48,662 nucleotides of DNA from an uncultured Ectothiorhodospiraceae bacterium (GTDB lineage Bacteria > Pseudomonadota > Gammaproteobacteria > UBA9214): positions 1 to 48,662 of the forward strand of contig CAMYIO010000011.1 in the NCBI GenBank assembly GCA_947258515.1, written 5' to 3'. The position numbers were made by a program, and so were the translations under genes. Under the pieces are notes generated by a model. That model did not search any database. It had not been told where the DNA came from and saw nothing but the letters and a program-made list of their open reading frames with translations. Shown here piece after piece: positions 28,175-36,399 of this stretch (positions within the stretch are counted from its first letter, which is position 1; each line of letters begins with the position of its first letter).

Positions 28175-28657
28175 ATGAAAGAAAAGGGCAAAAACAAACC
28201 GATACTGGTCCCCGTTGATTTTTCACCGCATTCGGAAATCGCCTTGATGAATGCGGCCGAACTGGCGACCAAGCTGGAGAGCGACCTCGTTATACTGCAC
28301 GTTGTCCATGATCTGAACGAGGCACCGGGTTACTATTCCGTCAAGGGCAGAGGCAAGCAGCTGCGGCGCATGGAAGACGTGGCCGCCGAGATGCTGGAAG
28401 AATTTGTGCACAAGATGCAGAAAAAACATGACGCACTGCCTGCCCTTAAAGACGCCACCACCATGCTGGTTGTCGGGCTGCCGGTGAACCGCATAATGGA
28501 ATCGGCGAATAAAATCCATGCGCGCATGATTGTCATGGGCAGCCAGGGACGCACCGGGCTTGCACGTGCCATGCTGGGCTCCAAGGCGGAACAGGTCGTT
28601 CGCCTGGCCTCGGTGCCGGTCATGATCGTCAAGGATGAAAAGAAACCGGAATCCTGA
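28175..28657 (+). CDS. UspA-type universal stress protein
   Basis: 160 residues with a clear ribosome site (ggag) and the usual fold. It begins KNKPILVPVDFSPHSEIALM and carries the ATP-binding motif GSQGRTGLARAMLGSKAEQV, so it belongs to the ATP-binding subgroup. Such proteins act in stress survival, but no partner is fixed. It lies 64 bases after ppk and could be co-transcribed with it. Confidence 0.93.
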   Translation: MKEKGKNKPILVPVDFSPHSEIALMNAAELATKLESDLVILHVVHDLNEAPGYYSVKGRGKQLRRMEDVAAEMLEEFVHKMQKKHDALPALKDATTMLVVGLPVNRIMESANKIHARMIVMGSQGRTGLARAMLGSKAEQVVRLASVPVMIVKDEKKPES

Positions 28658-28666
28658 AACAACAGT

Positions 28667-28715
28667 AGCGGAAAGCGGCTGCTTTCATACAGCTTCCGGG
28701 TCCGCTGCCGTTTTT
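28667..28715 (+). terminator. Possible terminator after the uspA-like gene
   Basis: AGCGGA (28667-28672) can pair with TCCGCT (28701-28706) around an internal CTG/CAG pairing, with TTTTT following at 28711-28715. The stem is interrupted and the T-run starts a few bases later, so function is uncertain. Confidence 0.3.
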
Positions 28716-28755
28716 GTCTATAGTGCAAGGTACATCTTTCTCGAGGGAAACAACA

Positions 28756-30528
28756 ATGTATAGCAGCCTCTACATCAGCCTGTGTAGCAGCTTCCGTCTG
28801 GCATGTCAGGACAAATCTGTGCATCGATTTTTATTGCCGGCACTGGCCGCGCTGACCGCACTGGCGGTCACCCCGGCATTCGCCGCCGCATCCGGCGCCG
28901 ACAGTGACATCAACTGGTGGAACATGGCCATGTCACTGTTTGGCGGACTCGCCCTGTTCCTGTTCGGCATGGAGCAAATGGCGGATGCGCTGAAGGCGGT
29001 CGCCGGCGAGCGCATGAAGATCATTCTCGCGAAGCTCACTACCAACCGCTTCATGGGGGCGGCAACCGGCGCCTTCGTCACCGCCATTATCCAGTCCTCG
29101 TCCGTCACCACGGTGCTGGTCGTGGGTTTCATCACTGCCGGCCTGATGTCCATGGCACAGTCCATCGGCGTCATCATGGGTGCCAATATCGGCACCACCA
29201 TCACCGCCCAGATCGTTGCCTTCAAGGTGACCAAGGCGGCCCTGCTGATGGTGGCCGTGGGTTTCAGCATGCTGTTCTTCTCCAAGCAGGAAAAGATCAA
29301 GCAATATGGCGGCATGCTGATGGGACTGGGTCTGGTGTTCTTCGGCATGAGCGTCATGAGTGACGCCATGAAACCGCTGCGCAGCTACGAGCCGTTTCTC
29401 GACCTGATGGCTACCATGGAAAATCCGCTCATCGGCATCCTGGTGGCGGCCGCCTTTACCGGTCTGGTCCAGTCGTCCTCGGCGACCACCGGTATCGTCA
29501 TCGTCATGGCTACCCAGGGTTTTATTACCCTGCAGGCCGGTATCGCGCTGGCCTTCGGCGCCAATATCGGCACCTGTGTGACCGCCATGCTGGCCGCCAT
29601 CGGCAAACCCCGCGAGGCCGTCCGTGCCGCCGTGGTGCATGTGTTGTTCAATGTCTTCGGCGTGCTGCTGTGGGTTGCGTTTATTCCTCAACTGGCGGAA
29701 GTTGTTGCCGCGCTATCGCCCGCCCACCCGGAGTTGTCGGGCACCGACCGGCTGGCCGCCGAGGCGCCGCGGCAAATCGCCAATGCCCACACCATTTTCA
29801 ATATCGCGAACACGCTGATTTTCATAGGTTTTACCACCCAGTTTGCCCGCCTGGTGGAGAAACTGGTTCCGGATAAACCGGTAGAAGAGAAACTCATTAC
29901 CAGGCCGAAATATCTCGATGAAGAACTCCTCGAGACGCCGTCACTGGCGCTGGACCGGGCACGCCTTGAGATTGGTCACATGGGCAGCCGCGTCACGGTA
30001 ATGCTGCAGGATATCATGGATGCCGTCGTGAACGGTGACCGGGCGATGCTGAAAAAGATTGCAAACATCGACGACGAGGTCGATATCCTGCACGGCCACA
30101 TCATCACCTACCTGGGACGCATCAGCCAGAAAGCACTGACGGAACAACAGACCGAGGTGCTGATGAAACTCATGGGTGCTACCAATGACCTGGAGAATAT
30201 CGGCGACATTATCGAGACCGATCTCGTCTACCTCGGCAACGAGGGCATCGACAATCAGGTGGCAATCAGCAATGAAACCCGCGCGATGCTGGCCAAACTG
30301 CACGACGTCGTCTCGACCACAGCCGAACTGGCCATCGATGCGGTCATGGAAAATGATGAGCAGGCGGCGCAAGAGGTCATTGGCATGAAGGCCGACATCG
30401 GCCGCCTGATGGAGTCCGCGGCCATGCACGAAATCGACATCATCGAGAAACTGAAGCGCATCTATTACTTCTCCAAGCGCATGGCAAAGGCCGTCATGCC
30501 CGAGGAAGTACCGGAACGTGCTGCATAG
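28756..30528 (+). CDS. Na/Pi-cotransporter family protein with C-terminal PhoU-like domain
   Basis: 590 residues from ATG 28756 (cgaggga upstream). The first 55 residues include a hydrophobic stretch that may be a signal or extra helix. About eight membrane helices follow, containing both Na/Pi_cotrans repeats: ATGAFVTAIIQSSSVTTVLV and VAAAFTGLVQSSSATTGIVI, each with the QSSS sodium/phosphate signature, and the related GANIGTTITAQ and GANIGTCVTAML. Residues 385-580 form a PhoU-like helical domain (MLQDIMDAVVNGDRAMLKKI; ATNDLENIGDIIETDL). Similar proteins import phosphate with sodium, and the PhoU part probably regulates them. It adds a second phosphate uptake route beside pst. Confidence 0.92.
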   Translation: MYSSLYISLCSSFRLACQDKSVHRFLLPALAALTALAVTPAFAAASGADSDINWWNMAMSLFGGLALFLFGMEQMADALKAVAGERMKIILAKLTTNRFMGAATGAFVTAIIQSSSVTTVLVVGFITAGLMSMAQSIGVIMGANIGTTITAQIVAFKVTKAALLMVAVGFSMLFFSKQEKIKQYGGMLMGLGLVFFGMSVMSDAMKPLRSYEPFLDLMATMENPLIGILVAAAFTGLVQSSSATTGIVIVMATQGFITLQAGIALAFGANIGTCVTAMLAAIGKPREAVRAAVVHVLFNVFGVLLWVAFIPQLAEVVAALSPAHPELSGTDRLAAEAPRQIANAHTIFNIANTLIFIGFTTQFARLVEKLVPDKPVEEKLITRPKYLDEELLETPSLALDRARLEIGHMGSRVTVMLQDIMDAVVNGDRAMLKKIANIDDEVDILHGHIITYLGRISQKALTEQQTEVLMKLMGATNDLENIGDIIETDLVYLGNEGIDNQVAISNETRAMLAKLHDVVSTTAELAIDAVMENDEQAAQEVIGMKADIGRLMESAAMHEIDIIEKLKRIYYFSKRMAKAVMPEEVPERAA

Positions 30529-30540
30529 TCATGCCCATGC

Positions 30541-30560
30541 CGCCGGATAACTGTCCGGCG
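30541..30560. repeat. Small perfect inverted repeat after the Na/Pi gene
   Basis: CGCCGGA and TCCGGCG are perfect 7-base arms around a 6-base loop, 12 bases after the stop. There is no T-run. It may stall or protect transcript ends. Confidence 0.4.
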
Positions 30561-30646
30561 TGCAATTCATGCCGTGGCTAGAAGTCATTGCCGGGATGAC
30601 TTGTTAGATGTCTGGCCTGCGAGGCCGGGGTACCTATCCGGTATAC

Positions 30647-31357
30647 TCAGATGCCGATGACAGGACGGGGCGATTGCTCCGCGGCGGACTCCGGTTTTGA
30701 AGAAATCTTCGGCACGCCGCTAACAGCACGGGTAAAGGGTATTTCGATTATAGCGTCGCGCACAAATCCGGACGGCTTGCCCAGTTCGTCGTAGCCCACA
30801 CAGGTTTCTCCATCGAACAGAAAATCACCGATATAGCGGTGTGAGATCTTGTGCTTGAGATTGTCCGCGTAGTTCAGTCCGAGAAAATGGCTGACGAATC
30901 CCCTTATGACGCCGGCATGAGCAACTATCAGCACGGTACGCTGCGGATGTTTCTTTGCAAGGGATTCGAGAAAAGCGACGCTGCGCTGTTGCATCTGACG
31001 AAAACTTTCGCCTTCCGGGTGGACAAAATCCGGGTCTTTCTTGTATTGCGGATAATGTTCAGACACCCATTTTTTCTTCTTTTTGAACAGTTTTCCGTAG
31101 TTGACCTCATTCAGCGCCGCAGTATCGTTAATTATATGTATTCCAAAGCACTGGGCATGAAACATCGCTGTCTGCCTGGCCCGCTCCAGGTCGCTTGAGT
31201 AGACAGCATCGAAGATGATCCCGCGTTTCTTCAGCTGTGCACTGACATACTCGACATCAGCCCTCCAGCCACTGTCACGTGGCGAATCTCCCCAACCCAG
31301 AATCTCCTCAGCGGCATTAATCAGCGTTTTATAGTGCCTGGTAATTATCGCGCGCAT
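30647..31357 (-). CDS. Histidine phosphatase superfamily protein with RHY in place of RHG
   Basis: 236 residues. The fold signatures are IITRHYKT at the start, VYSSDLERARQTAMF, EGESFRQMQQRSVAFLESL and the second histidine in VLIVAHAGVIRGF. The usual RHG is replaced by RHYKT, which keeps the catalytic Arg and His but removes the glycine. The C-terminal 60 residues (HRYIGDFLFDGETCVGYDEL and a basic, Ser/Pro-rich tail) are additional. The substrate could be a phosphoprotein or a small phosphate ester. It is the first of three members of this superfamily within 4.5 kb. Upstream, 31358-31490 holds nothing recognisable. Confidence 0.85.
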   Translation of the reverse strand: MRAIITRHYKTLINAAEEILGWGDSPRDSGWRADVEYVSAQLKKRGIIFDAVYSSDLERARQTAMFHAQCFGIHIINDTAALNEVNYGKLFKKKKKWVSEHYPQYKKDPDFVHPEGESFRQMQQRSVAFLESLAKKHPQRTVLIVAHAGVIRGFVSHFLGLNYADNLKHKISHRYIGDFLFDGETCVGYDELGKPSGFVRDAIIEIPFTRAVSGVPKISSKPESAAEQSPRPVIGI

Positions 31358-31490
31358 GGGCGCTAATATAGCAACTTATGATGACTCTGTAAAAATTCCT
31401 CTCAACAATGTGTTGTAAGCCCCTGGTTTCATTCCCGGGAAAACATCTGGACGCTCTCAGCGACCACGCATCCGGGCAATGGTATCGATA

Positions 31491-31760
31491 TCATTTCACA
31501 GACAAGGACTTCTTTTTCTTATCGCTGTCATCTTCCAGCTGCCAGCTGATGCGGATATTGAAGCGGTTGCGATTGTCTTCCTGGGTAGCCGTCACCTTGA
31601 TGTCCAGCAAGCCCTCGGGCCGCATGACAATCTTTTCGTCCTCGTCACTGAAGGTGATTTTTCCCTTCGCTATACCACTGGTGATGGACTTGAGAATATC
31701 CTCAATGGATTTTGCATCCTGCAGCGACTGGTGGCGGAAGCTTCTTTTTCTACTTCTCAT
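31491..31760 (-). CDS. Amphi-Trp domain protein
   Basis: 89 residues. The body (SLQDAKSIEDILKSITSGIA, then KGKITFSDEDEKIVMRPEGL) and the strand NRFNIRISWQLEDD with the invariant tryptophan match the short amphi-Trp domain. In NCBIfam this domain is listed among the families that co-occur with the GAK system. It is small, cytoplasmic and acidic with a lysine-rich end. It lies 58 bases after the metallophosphoesterase gene in the same direction and may share its transcript. Confidence 0.75.
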   Translation of the reverse strand: MRSRKRSFRHQSLQDAKSIEDILKSITSGIAKGKITFSDEDEKIVMRPEGLLDIKVTATQEDNRNRFNIRISWQLEDDSDKKKKSLSVK

Positions 31761-31818
31761 ATTTTACAGACCCGTTGTAATCGTTACCTGCCAGGAAAAT
31801 GGCAGCTGGGGATGGCAC

Positions 31819-33153
31819 TTAATGGTTGATTGTTGCCGGTTCAAATACCTTGATATAAGGATAGTCGCTACTGATACCCATCACCAGTCCTTCGGGCCTG
31901 AAGATGGTAACCGCCGCCCCCACTCCTTCAAGCCCCTCTTTCTTCCTTGTGTTGCGATCCAGCGAGGTATCACATTCGAAATTGACGATGCCCTTCCTCA
32001 ACATGACCCGCTGTCCATGCAGCAGGTTACGATGACCATGAACGATGACATGTACCCCACTTTTCTTTCTGAGCAGCTTGACACCACGCCGGGTCAGGGG
32101 CATGTCTACCGGACGATACTTGGTACGAATAATATTCGCCAGGGGCCCGTAGTAGAATTCAAACGGGTCACTGTACATCTGCTTGTTGAATCGCCGGTTG
32201 ATATGTTTCATGCCTTTTTCACTGATCATCCTGGCGATTCGATCATCGATGCCGGCATGCACGAAAACAAAGGAACCTTCACGATATCCCAGTACCATGC
32301 GCTTGTAAAACCAGGCGTATTCACCCTTCGGCTGCAAAAACAGCTCCTGCCATTTTCGTGCAGCGGCGTACACCATACGGATGGAAAGCCCGACCTTGGC
32401 GCAACCCGCTTCAAATAATTTTATTTTCTTGCGTAACTTCTGCACCTCACGCTCGATGGTTGTTTCCGGCATCGCCCACACGGCCAGTTCCGGAAAGTCA
32501 CGGAACCAGCTTTTCGGGGGATAGAGCAGTCGCCGGCATTTACGGCTATCGGGCACACCGCGCAATGCATGCTTCCCCTGCAGGTAGCGATCACGGATCT
32601 CGGTCAGGAAAGGAACCATTTTTGGCCCCATGCGGATAAAAAAATGATCGGTCCGCGGATCCGGCTCCATGCCGACCGACTTTATGCCAATCAGCATGCG
32701 CACATCATGATTACCGGCCAGCAACTCAATATCCGCGCCGCGATCGATCAAACGGCGGACAACATCGAGCAAGCGCAGCGAACTCGGCCCCTTGTCGAAA
32801 CAATCGCCACCAATGATAAATCGCGCCTTGCGCCCTTGTTTGGTGAGTTTGAAATCCCTGTCACGCGGACCGGTCTTTTTTACGCCGCCGGAGGCGACCA
32901 GGGAGGCAAAAAAGGCATCGGCATCGGCATGCATATCCGAGATGAAATACAGGGTTCGTTTTGGCCATTTCCACGGTTCCTCACCGATCGCCTTGTGCAT
33001 TTCCTGTGCGTAGGCCGCACTGTGATAGGCATCTTTTTTAACGGAATGCTGTTTGCCCAGCATCCATACCTGTCCCTGATGCGGCAGTTTGGCCTTTATC
33101 CATGACTCACCCTTGTAATGCGGCAGGTATTTGCAGGTATTTTTGAGTTGCAT
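31819..33153 (-). CDS. Calcineurin-like metallophosphoesterase
   Basis: 444 residues from ATG 33153; the longer frame to 33225 runs into an inverted repeat and is not preferred. The five metal-binding blocks are seen in order: YFISDMHADADAFF, IIGGDCFDKGPSSLRLLDV, LLAGNHDVRML, FVFVHAGIDDRI and HVIVHGHRNLL. The spacing resembles serine/threonine phosphatases or symmetrical ApnA hydrolases rather than exonucleases. The N-terminal 80 residues (LPHYKGESWIKAKLPHQGQV) precede the catalytic part and have no match I know. It lies just upstream of the amphi-Trp gene. The substrate, protein or nucleotide, cannot be told. Confidence 0.85.
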   Translation of the reverse strand: MQLKNTCKYLPHYKGESWIKAKLPHQGQVWMLGKQHSVKKDAYHSAAYAQEMHKAIGEEPWKWPKRTLYFISDMHADADAFFASLVASGGVKKTGPRDRDFKLTKQGRKARFIIGGDCFDKGPSSLRLLDVVRRLIDRGADIELLAGNHDVRMLIGIKSVGMEPDPRTDHFFIRMGPKMVPFLTEIRDRYLQGKHALRGVPDSRKCRRLLYPPKSWFRDFPELAVWAMPETTIEREVQKLRKKIKLFEAGCAKVGLSIRMVYAAARKWQELFLQPKGEYAWFYKRMVLGYREGSFVFVHAGIDDRIARMISEKGMKHINRRFNKQMYSDPFEFYYGPLANIIRTKYRPVDMPLTRRGVKLLRKKSGVHVIVHGHRNLLHGQRVMLRKGIVNFECDTSLDRNTRKKEGLEGVGAAVTIFRPEGLVMGISSDYPYIKVFEPATINH

Positions 33154-33201
33154 GATCTGTTTCCGACTGATACTTAATTCAATCTGATAAAAAGCATATT
33201 C

Positions 33202-33280
33202 GCCACGGAATCCACGGAAGAACACGGAAAAAGTTCTATTAATGCATTTATATTTCAGTGTTTTCCGTGGATTCCGTGGC
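33202..33280. repeat. Imperfect inverted repeat of the ccacggaatccacgga kind
   Basis: Left arm gccacggaatccacgga at 33202-33218, with aacacggaaa after it, mirrors the right arm at 33258-33280 (gtgttttccgtgg followed by attccgtggc). The 40-base centre is AT-rich. Similar ccacgga arms are common between genes in many bacteria. It could be a bidirectional terminator or a mobile palindrome. Confidence 0.6.
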
Positions 33281-33333
33281 TATTAAAAAGTTCTGGCACT
33301 CACTATCCTGGTTCGATCGCGGTTGTTGTCAGT

Positions 33334-34035
33334 CTAGTCCGTGAAGTGACCGGACTCCGGGCGCACCTTCCATTCTCCATCGACATGGCGCCACTGCCCG
33401 CCGGGAAGATACTCGATCATGACCGGCCGGCAATGATACATGCTCAGTTTCCTGATTTGCCCGAACTCCAGTACCCCGAGATGCCAGGCGGCGTGACGGA
33501 AGGCCGCACCGTGACCGACGAAGAGTTTTATCCTGTCATGCTCGCCTGGCGCTAATGCAGACATGGATTGCGACAAATGAGCGGCCACCCGTTCACCGGC
33601 CTCCAGCAGGGATTCGGCGCCCTGCAAGGGCAGGCGGTAATGGCTGTCCGCCTTCCAGTCGGCGGGCGGATCGGACACCCTCGGATCCTGCTGCAACACG
33701 GCCTCGATCTGTGCTGTCGTGAGGTTGGCCAGGCAACCGACGCCCCTTTCAGCGAGTGCATCATAACTCTCGACCTGCGGTGCTGCCGCAGACCGTCCGG
33801 CAAGCCTGTCTGCTAAAATCACGGCCGTCTCCCAGGCGCGCAGCATCCGGGACGAATCGATGTGAGGTACCAGCGACCAGTCATTCCGGACCAGCACGTC
33901 ATGCATCTGCTGCGCCGCTTCCTGTGCCTGTGACTTTCCCTTGCTGTTGAGTGGCCAGGGCTGGTGGGCACTGGGGGTATGCGGCGACTGGTGATAGTCA
34001 CCATGCCGAATCAGCGCCGCAATCAGTCTGGCCAT
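33334..34035 (-). CDS. Histidine phosphatase superfamily protein (SixA/PgmB-like)
   Basis: 233 residues, with the complete RHG motif in LIAALIRHGDYHQSPH, then HIDSSRMLRAWETAVILADR and the second histidine in KLFVGHGAAFRHAAWHLGV. The substrate is unknown. It starts three bases after the stop of the histidine phosphatase/NUDIX fusion, so the two are translationally linked. The tandem arrangement suggests two dephosphorylation steps in one path, which is inference. Confidence 0.88.
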   Translation of the reverse strand: MARLIAALIRHGDYHQSPHTPSAHQPWPLNSKGKSQAQEAAQQMHDVLVRNDWSLVPHIDSSRMLRAWETAVILADRLAGRSAAAPQVESYDALAERGVGCLANLTTAQIEAVLQQDPRVSDPPADWKADSHYRLPLQGAESLLEAGERVAAHLSQSMSALAPGEHDRIKLFVGHGAAFRHAAWHLGVLEFGQIRKLSMYHCRPVMIEYLPGGQWRHVDGEWKVRPESGHFTD

Positions 34036-34038
34036 TAC

Positions 34039-35004
34039 TCAGAGTGACGCCGCGAGCTTCTGTACCAGCGGCCGCAGTTCTTTCTGTTTCAGCTCACTGG
34101 CGGCCTTTTCCGGACTCACCCACTGACGCCCGCGGTGGCTTTCCTCCCAGTCGTCTTCCGCGATGACGCGGGTTACCTTCATGGCGTAGACGGCCACGGT
34201 ACAGGTGGCACCCCATTTTTCACAGCTGTAGCTGCCGAGCGCAGTCTCCGCAATCTCGCCTTCGACACCGGCCTCTTCCAGCGCCTCCCTGGCGGCTGAT
34301 TCACGCGGAGACAGTCCCGGCTCCTTGATACCTTTCGGCACCACCAGGTGATGTTTCTTGCTGGACGCTATCACCAGTATTTCCATCTGCCCGTCACGCA
34401 CACGGTACGGAATTACGGATGACTGGGTGTAGTAGTAGGCGGGGCGGTCTCGCAGTTCCGTGCCGTCCGGCCCGGGGTAAGGAAATTTCTTCGGCAACAC
34501 TCCGGGGCGCGTGATGGAATCGAGACGGGCGCAGCCGGCTGTCAGGGTACCCCAGTTATCGGGCATCTGTAACCGCGCCAGTGTCGCTGTGGGCAGGAGT
34601 TTGCCGTCTTCAGCAACTTCTACAGGTTCATACGCCAACCACATGAGCAAGTCCTCCAGCCCCGGATTATGGCCCACCAGCATGACCCGACCCGCATCCG
34701 GCGGGCAGTCAGCAAGCACCTCGAGCAGTTCATTGGGCCCGGCCTCGTAAATACGCTCGTCCTTGAGGATACCCTGAGCGCCGTTACCCATCGCCTTGCA
34801 GGCCTTCTCGGCTGTCACCAGTGCACGTTCTGCCGGTGATGTGACAATGACATCAGGCACCATTTTCTGCTGCGCGATCCAGACTCCGATGCGCTGAGCA
34901 GATCGTTTGCCACGGTCCTTCAACGGGCGATAAAAGTCATCGACACCGACACTCCAGTCGGACTTGCCATGGCGAAGCAACAGCAGTTCACGTGTCATGT
35001 TCAT
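34039..35004 (-). CDS. SixA-like histidine phosphatase fused to a NUDIX hydrolase
   Basis: 321 residues. Residues 1-160 form a SixA-type phosphatase: LLLLRHGKSDWSVGVDDFYR, VTSPAERALVTAEK and VMLVGHNPGLEDLL. Residues 185-320 form a NUDIX domain with the full box, starting GIKEPGLSP and ending REALEEAGVEGE; YYYTQSSVIPYRVRDGQMEI precedes it. SixA proteins remove phosphate from phospho-histidine, while NUDIX enzymes cleave X-linked nucleoside diphosphates. The order phosphatase-NUDIX is the reverse of the mycobacterial MutT1 type. The likely substrate is a diphosphate or polyphosphate compound. The start at 35004 has GGGGACGAG upstream; codon three is also ATG. Confidence 0.9.
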   Translation of the reverse strand: MNMTRELLLLRHGKSDWSVGVDDFYRPLKDRGKRSAQRIGVWIAQQKMVPDVIVTSPAERALVTAEKACKAMGNGAQGILKDERIYEAGPNELLEVLADCPPDAGRVMLVGHNPGLEDLLMWLAYEPVEVAEDGKLLPTATLARLQMPDNWGTLTAGCARLDSITRPGVLPKKFPYPGPDGTELRDRPAYYYTQSSVIPYRVRDGQMEILVIASSKKHHLVVPKGIKEPGLSPRESAAREALEEAGVEGEIAETALGSYSCEKWGATCTVAVYAMKVTRVIAEDDWEESHRGRQWVSPEKAASELKQKELRPLVQKLAASL

Positions 35005-35076
35005 TGCATCTCGTCCCCTGTTGTCCAGAGCATTGTAATGATTCCTGTTGCAGGAGCCGTGTCACACCGTGATTCG

Positions 35077-35270
35077 CGGCGAGGACGCCGCTCCTACAAG
35101 CGCGATAGCTGCGATCAGCACCTCATCGCGGATGCGATCCACCCCTACACGTGCATCGATTGGCGCAGGAGCGCTTCGCAAGCGCGATAGCTGCGATCAG
35201 CACCTCATCGCGGATTCGATCCGCTCCTACACGTGCATCGATTGGCGTAGGAGCGGCGTCTCGCCGCGAT
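35077..35270. repeat. REP-like repeat cluster with two tandem 82-base units
   Basis: The region holds REP-like hairpins (gcggcgaggacgccgctcc; gtaggagcggcgtctcgccg) around two adjacent copies of an 82-base unit at 35101-35182 and 35183-35264, which differ at only a few positions. The unit contains cgcgatagctgcgatcagc and acgtgcatcgattggcg. An inverted copy of the same unit lies at 40768-40848. No coding frame is credible. The stretch 35005-35076 has no recognisable feature. Confidence 0.9.
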
Positions 35271-35292
35271 GCGTTCGAATACATCAAAACAG

Positions 35293-36381
35293 TCAGGCCA
35301 GCAACCCGGACAGGCAACGCTCTGCCAACGCTGAAAAATCTATCCGCCCCCTGGCAACATGGACCGCAACATTTTCAAGTGCCTGCAGGTAGGCCGCTTC
35401 ATCAAAGCCTGCCGTATCCTGCAGGAAGGAACCATCCGGATACTGGTAGAACGGTCCGGGTGATTTCATCAAGGCACCCAGCAGGTCCCGGTGTGCCGCC
35501 AGGTCCACCTGTTCAACGCTCAGTGCCTGGTCACTGTCACGCGACCAGTCCAGTATCAGGAAGGCCGCCAGCGGGGCCTCCGCCACAATCCGCCCGGGTC
35601 CGTAGACCCTGTCAATGTGGACGTCGTACTTTTCCTCGAGTTCCCAGAGCTCGGTAGCCGGTAACTGCAGCAAGGCCTCGCGTTGTGCGTCAGGAATGAG
35701 ACCGTGCAGCTTTTGATTATGAACGATGGTGCCGGGATTGATACGTGGCAGCTTCGGTATACCGCGCGCCATGATGTGGCCGGCATCGGCCTTCATGAAC
35801 AGGCGGTCATTGGTCAGGTAGGCGGTTTCGTCATTATCAAGCAGGTGCAGCATCAGGGTCGACTTGCCACCGCCGGAGAACCCGGCTATGCCAAGGCACT
35901 TGCCGCGGTGGACGAGCCCGGCGGCATGGCAGATCAACCAGCCGCGGTTTTGCAGCCAGTTCATGTACTGGGAATTGATGAAATTGATTACCTGGTTGTC
36001 ATATTGACGGCAGGGTCCGGCGGCAATGATATGACGCTCACTCTGCAGAAAGACCATACCGGTGCGTACCTTGCGGACCAGGCGTCCGTCCGGCAGGTCC
36101 ACGCAGGAGTCCTTGCGCCCGGTCTTGCCCGGCTCGCGTTTCCAGTCAATGAAGTCGATACCCAGCTCCGGCGCATCACGTTCTACAGCAATGATGTCGA
36201 CATCAGGCGTACCCGCATCGCTGACGACATGCGAGAAATAATCGCCAAGGCCTGCCAGCAACTCTGTGGAGTTGGAGCGCAGCCTCAGCCTGCAGCCACC
36301 AAGCGCAAGATACAGTTCGTCGGCGCACAGCGGCGCGTTGTCCAGCAATGCATTCGCGGCAGATTCTACTGTGTAATCCAT
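35293..36381 (-). CDS. HprK-related kinase B of the GAK-type cassette
   Basis: 362 residues. The P-loop of the HPr-kinase type is GFSGGGKST at about 167-175, preceded by GWLICHAAGLVHRGKCLGIA and followed by NDETAYLTNDRLFM and ARGIPKLPRINPGTI. Canonical HprK phosphorylates HPr on serine; this group has no PTS target in view. NCBIfam lists HprK-related kinase B with the GAK system. The N-terminal 140 residues (DSCVDLPDGRLVRKVRTGMV) fold differently from HprK. It is the last gene of a four-gene operon; the ATP-grasp gene ends 18 bases upstream. Confidence 0.88.
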   Translation of the reverse strand: MDYTVESAANALLDNAPLCADELYLALGGCRLRLRSNSTELLAGLGDYFSHVVSDAGTPDVDIIAVERDAPELGIDFIDWKREPGKTGRKDSCVDLPDGRLVRKVRTGMVFLQSERHIIAAGPCRQYDNQVINFINSQYMNWLQNRGWLICHAAGLVHRGKCLGIAGFSGGGKSTLMLHLLDNDETAYLTNDRLFMKADAGHIMARGIPKLPRINPGTIVHNQKLHGLIPDAQREALLQLPATELWELEEKYDVHIDRVYGPGRIVAEAPLAAFLILDWSRDSDQALSVEQVDLAAHRDLLGALMKSPGPFYQYPDGSFLQDTAGFDEAAYLQALENVAVHVARGRIDFSALAERCLSGLLA

Positions 36382-36399
36382 ATCATCCCCTTCCCGTGC

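Noticed and set aside
35101-35264. CRISPR array
   Set aside because: Two adjacent 82-base copies without short regular repeats and unique spacers; no cas genes. They are REP-like repeats.
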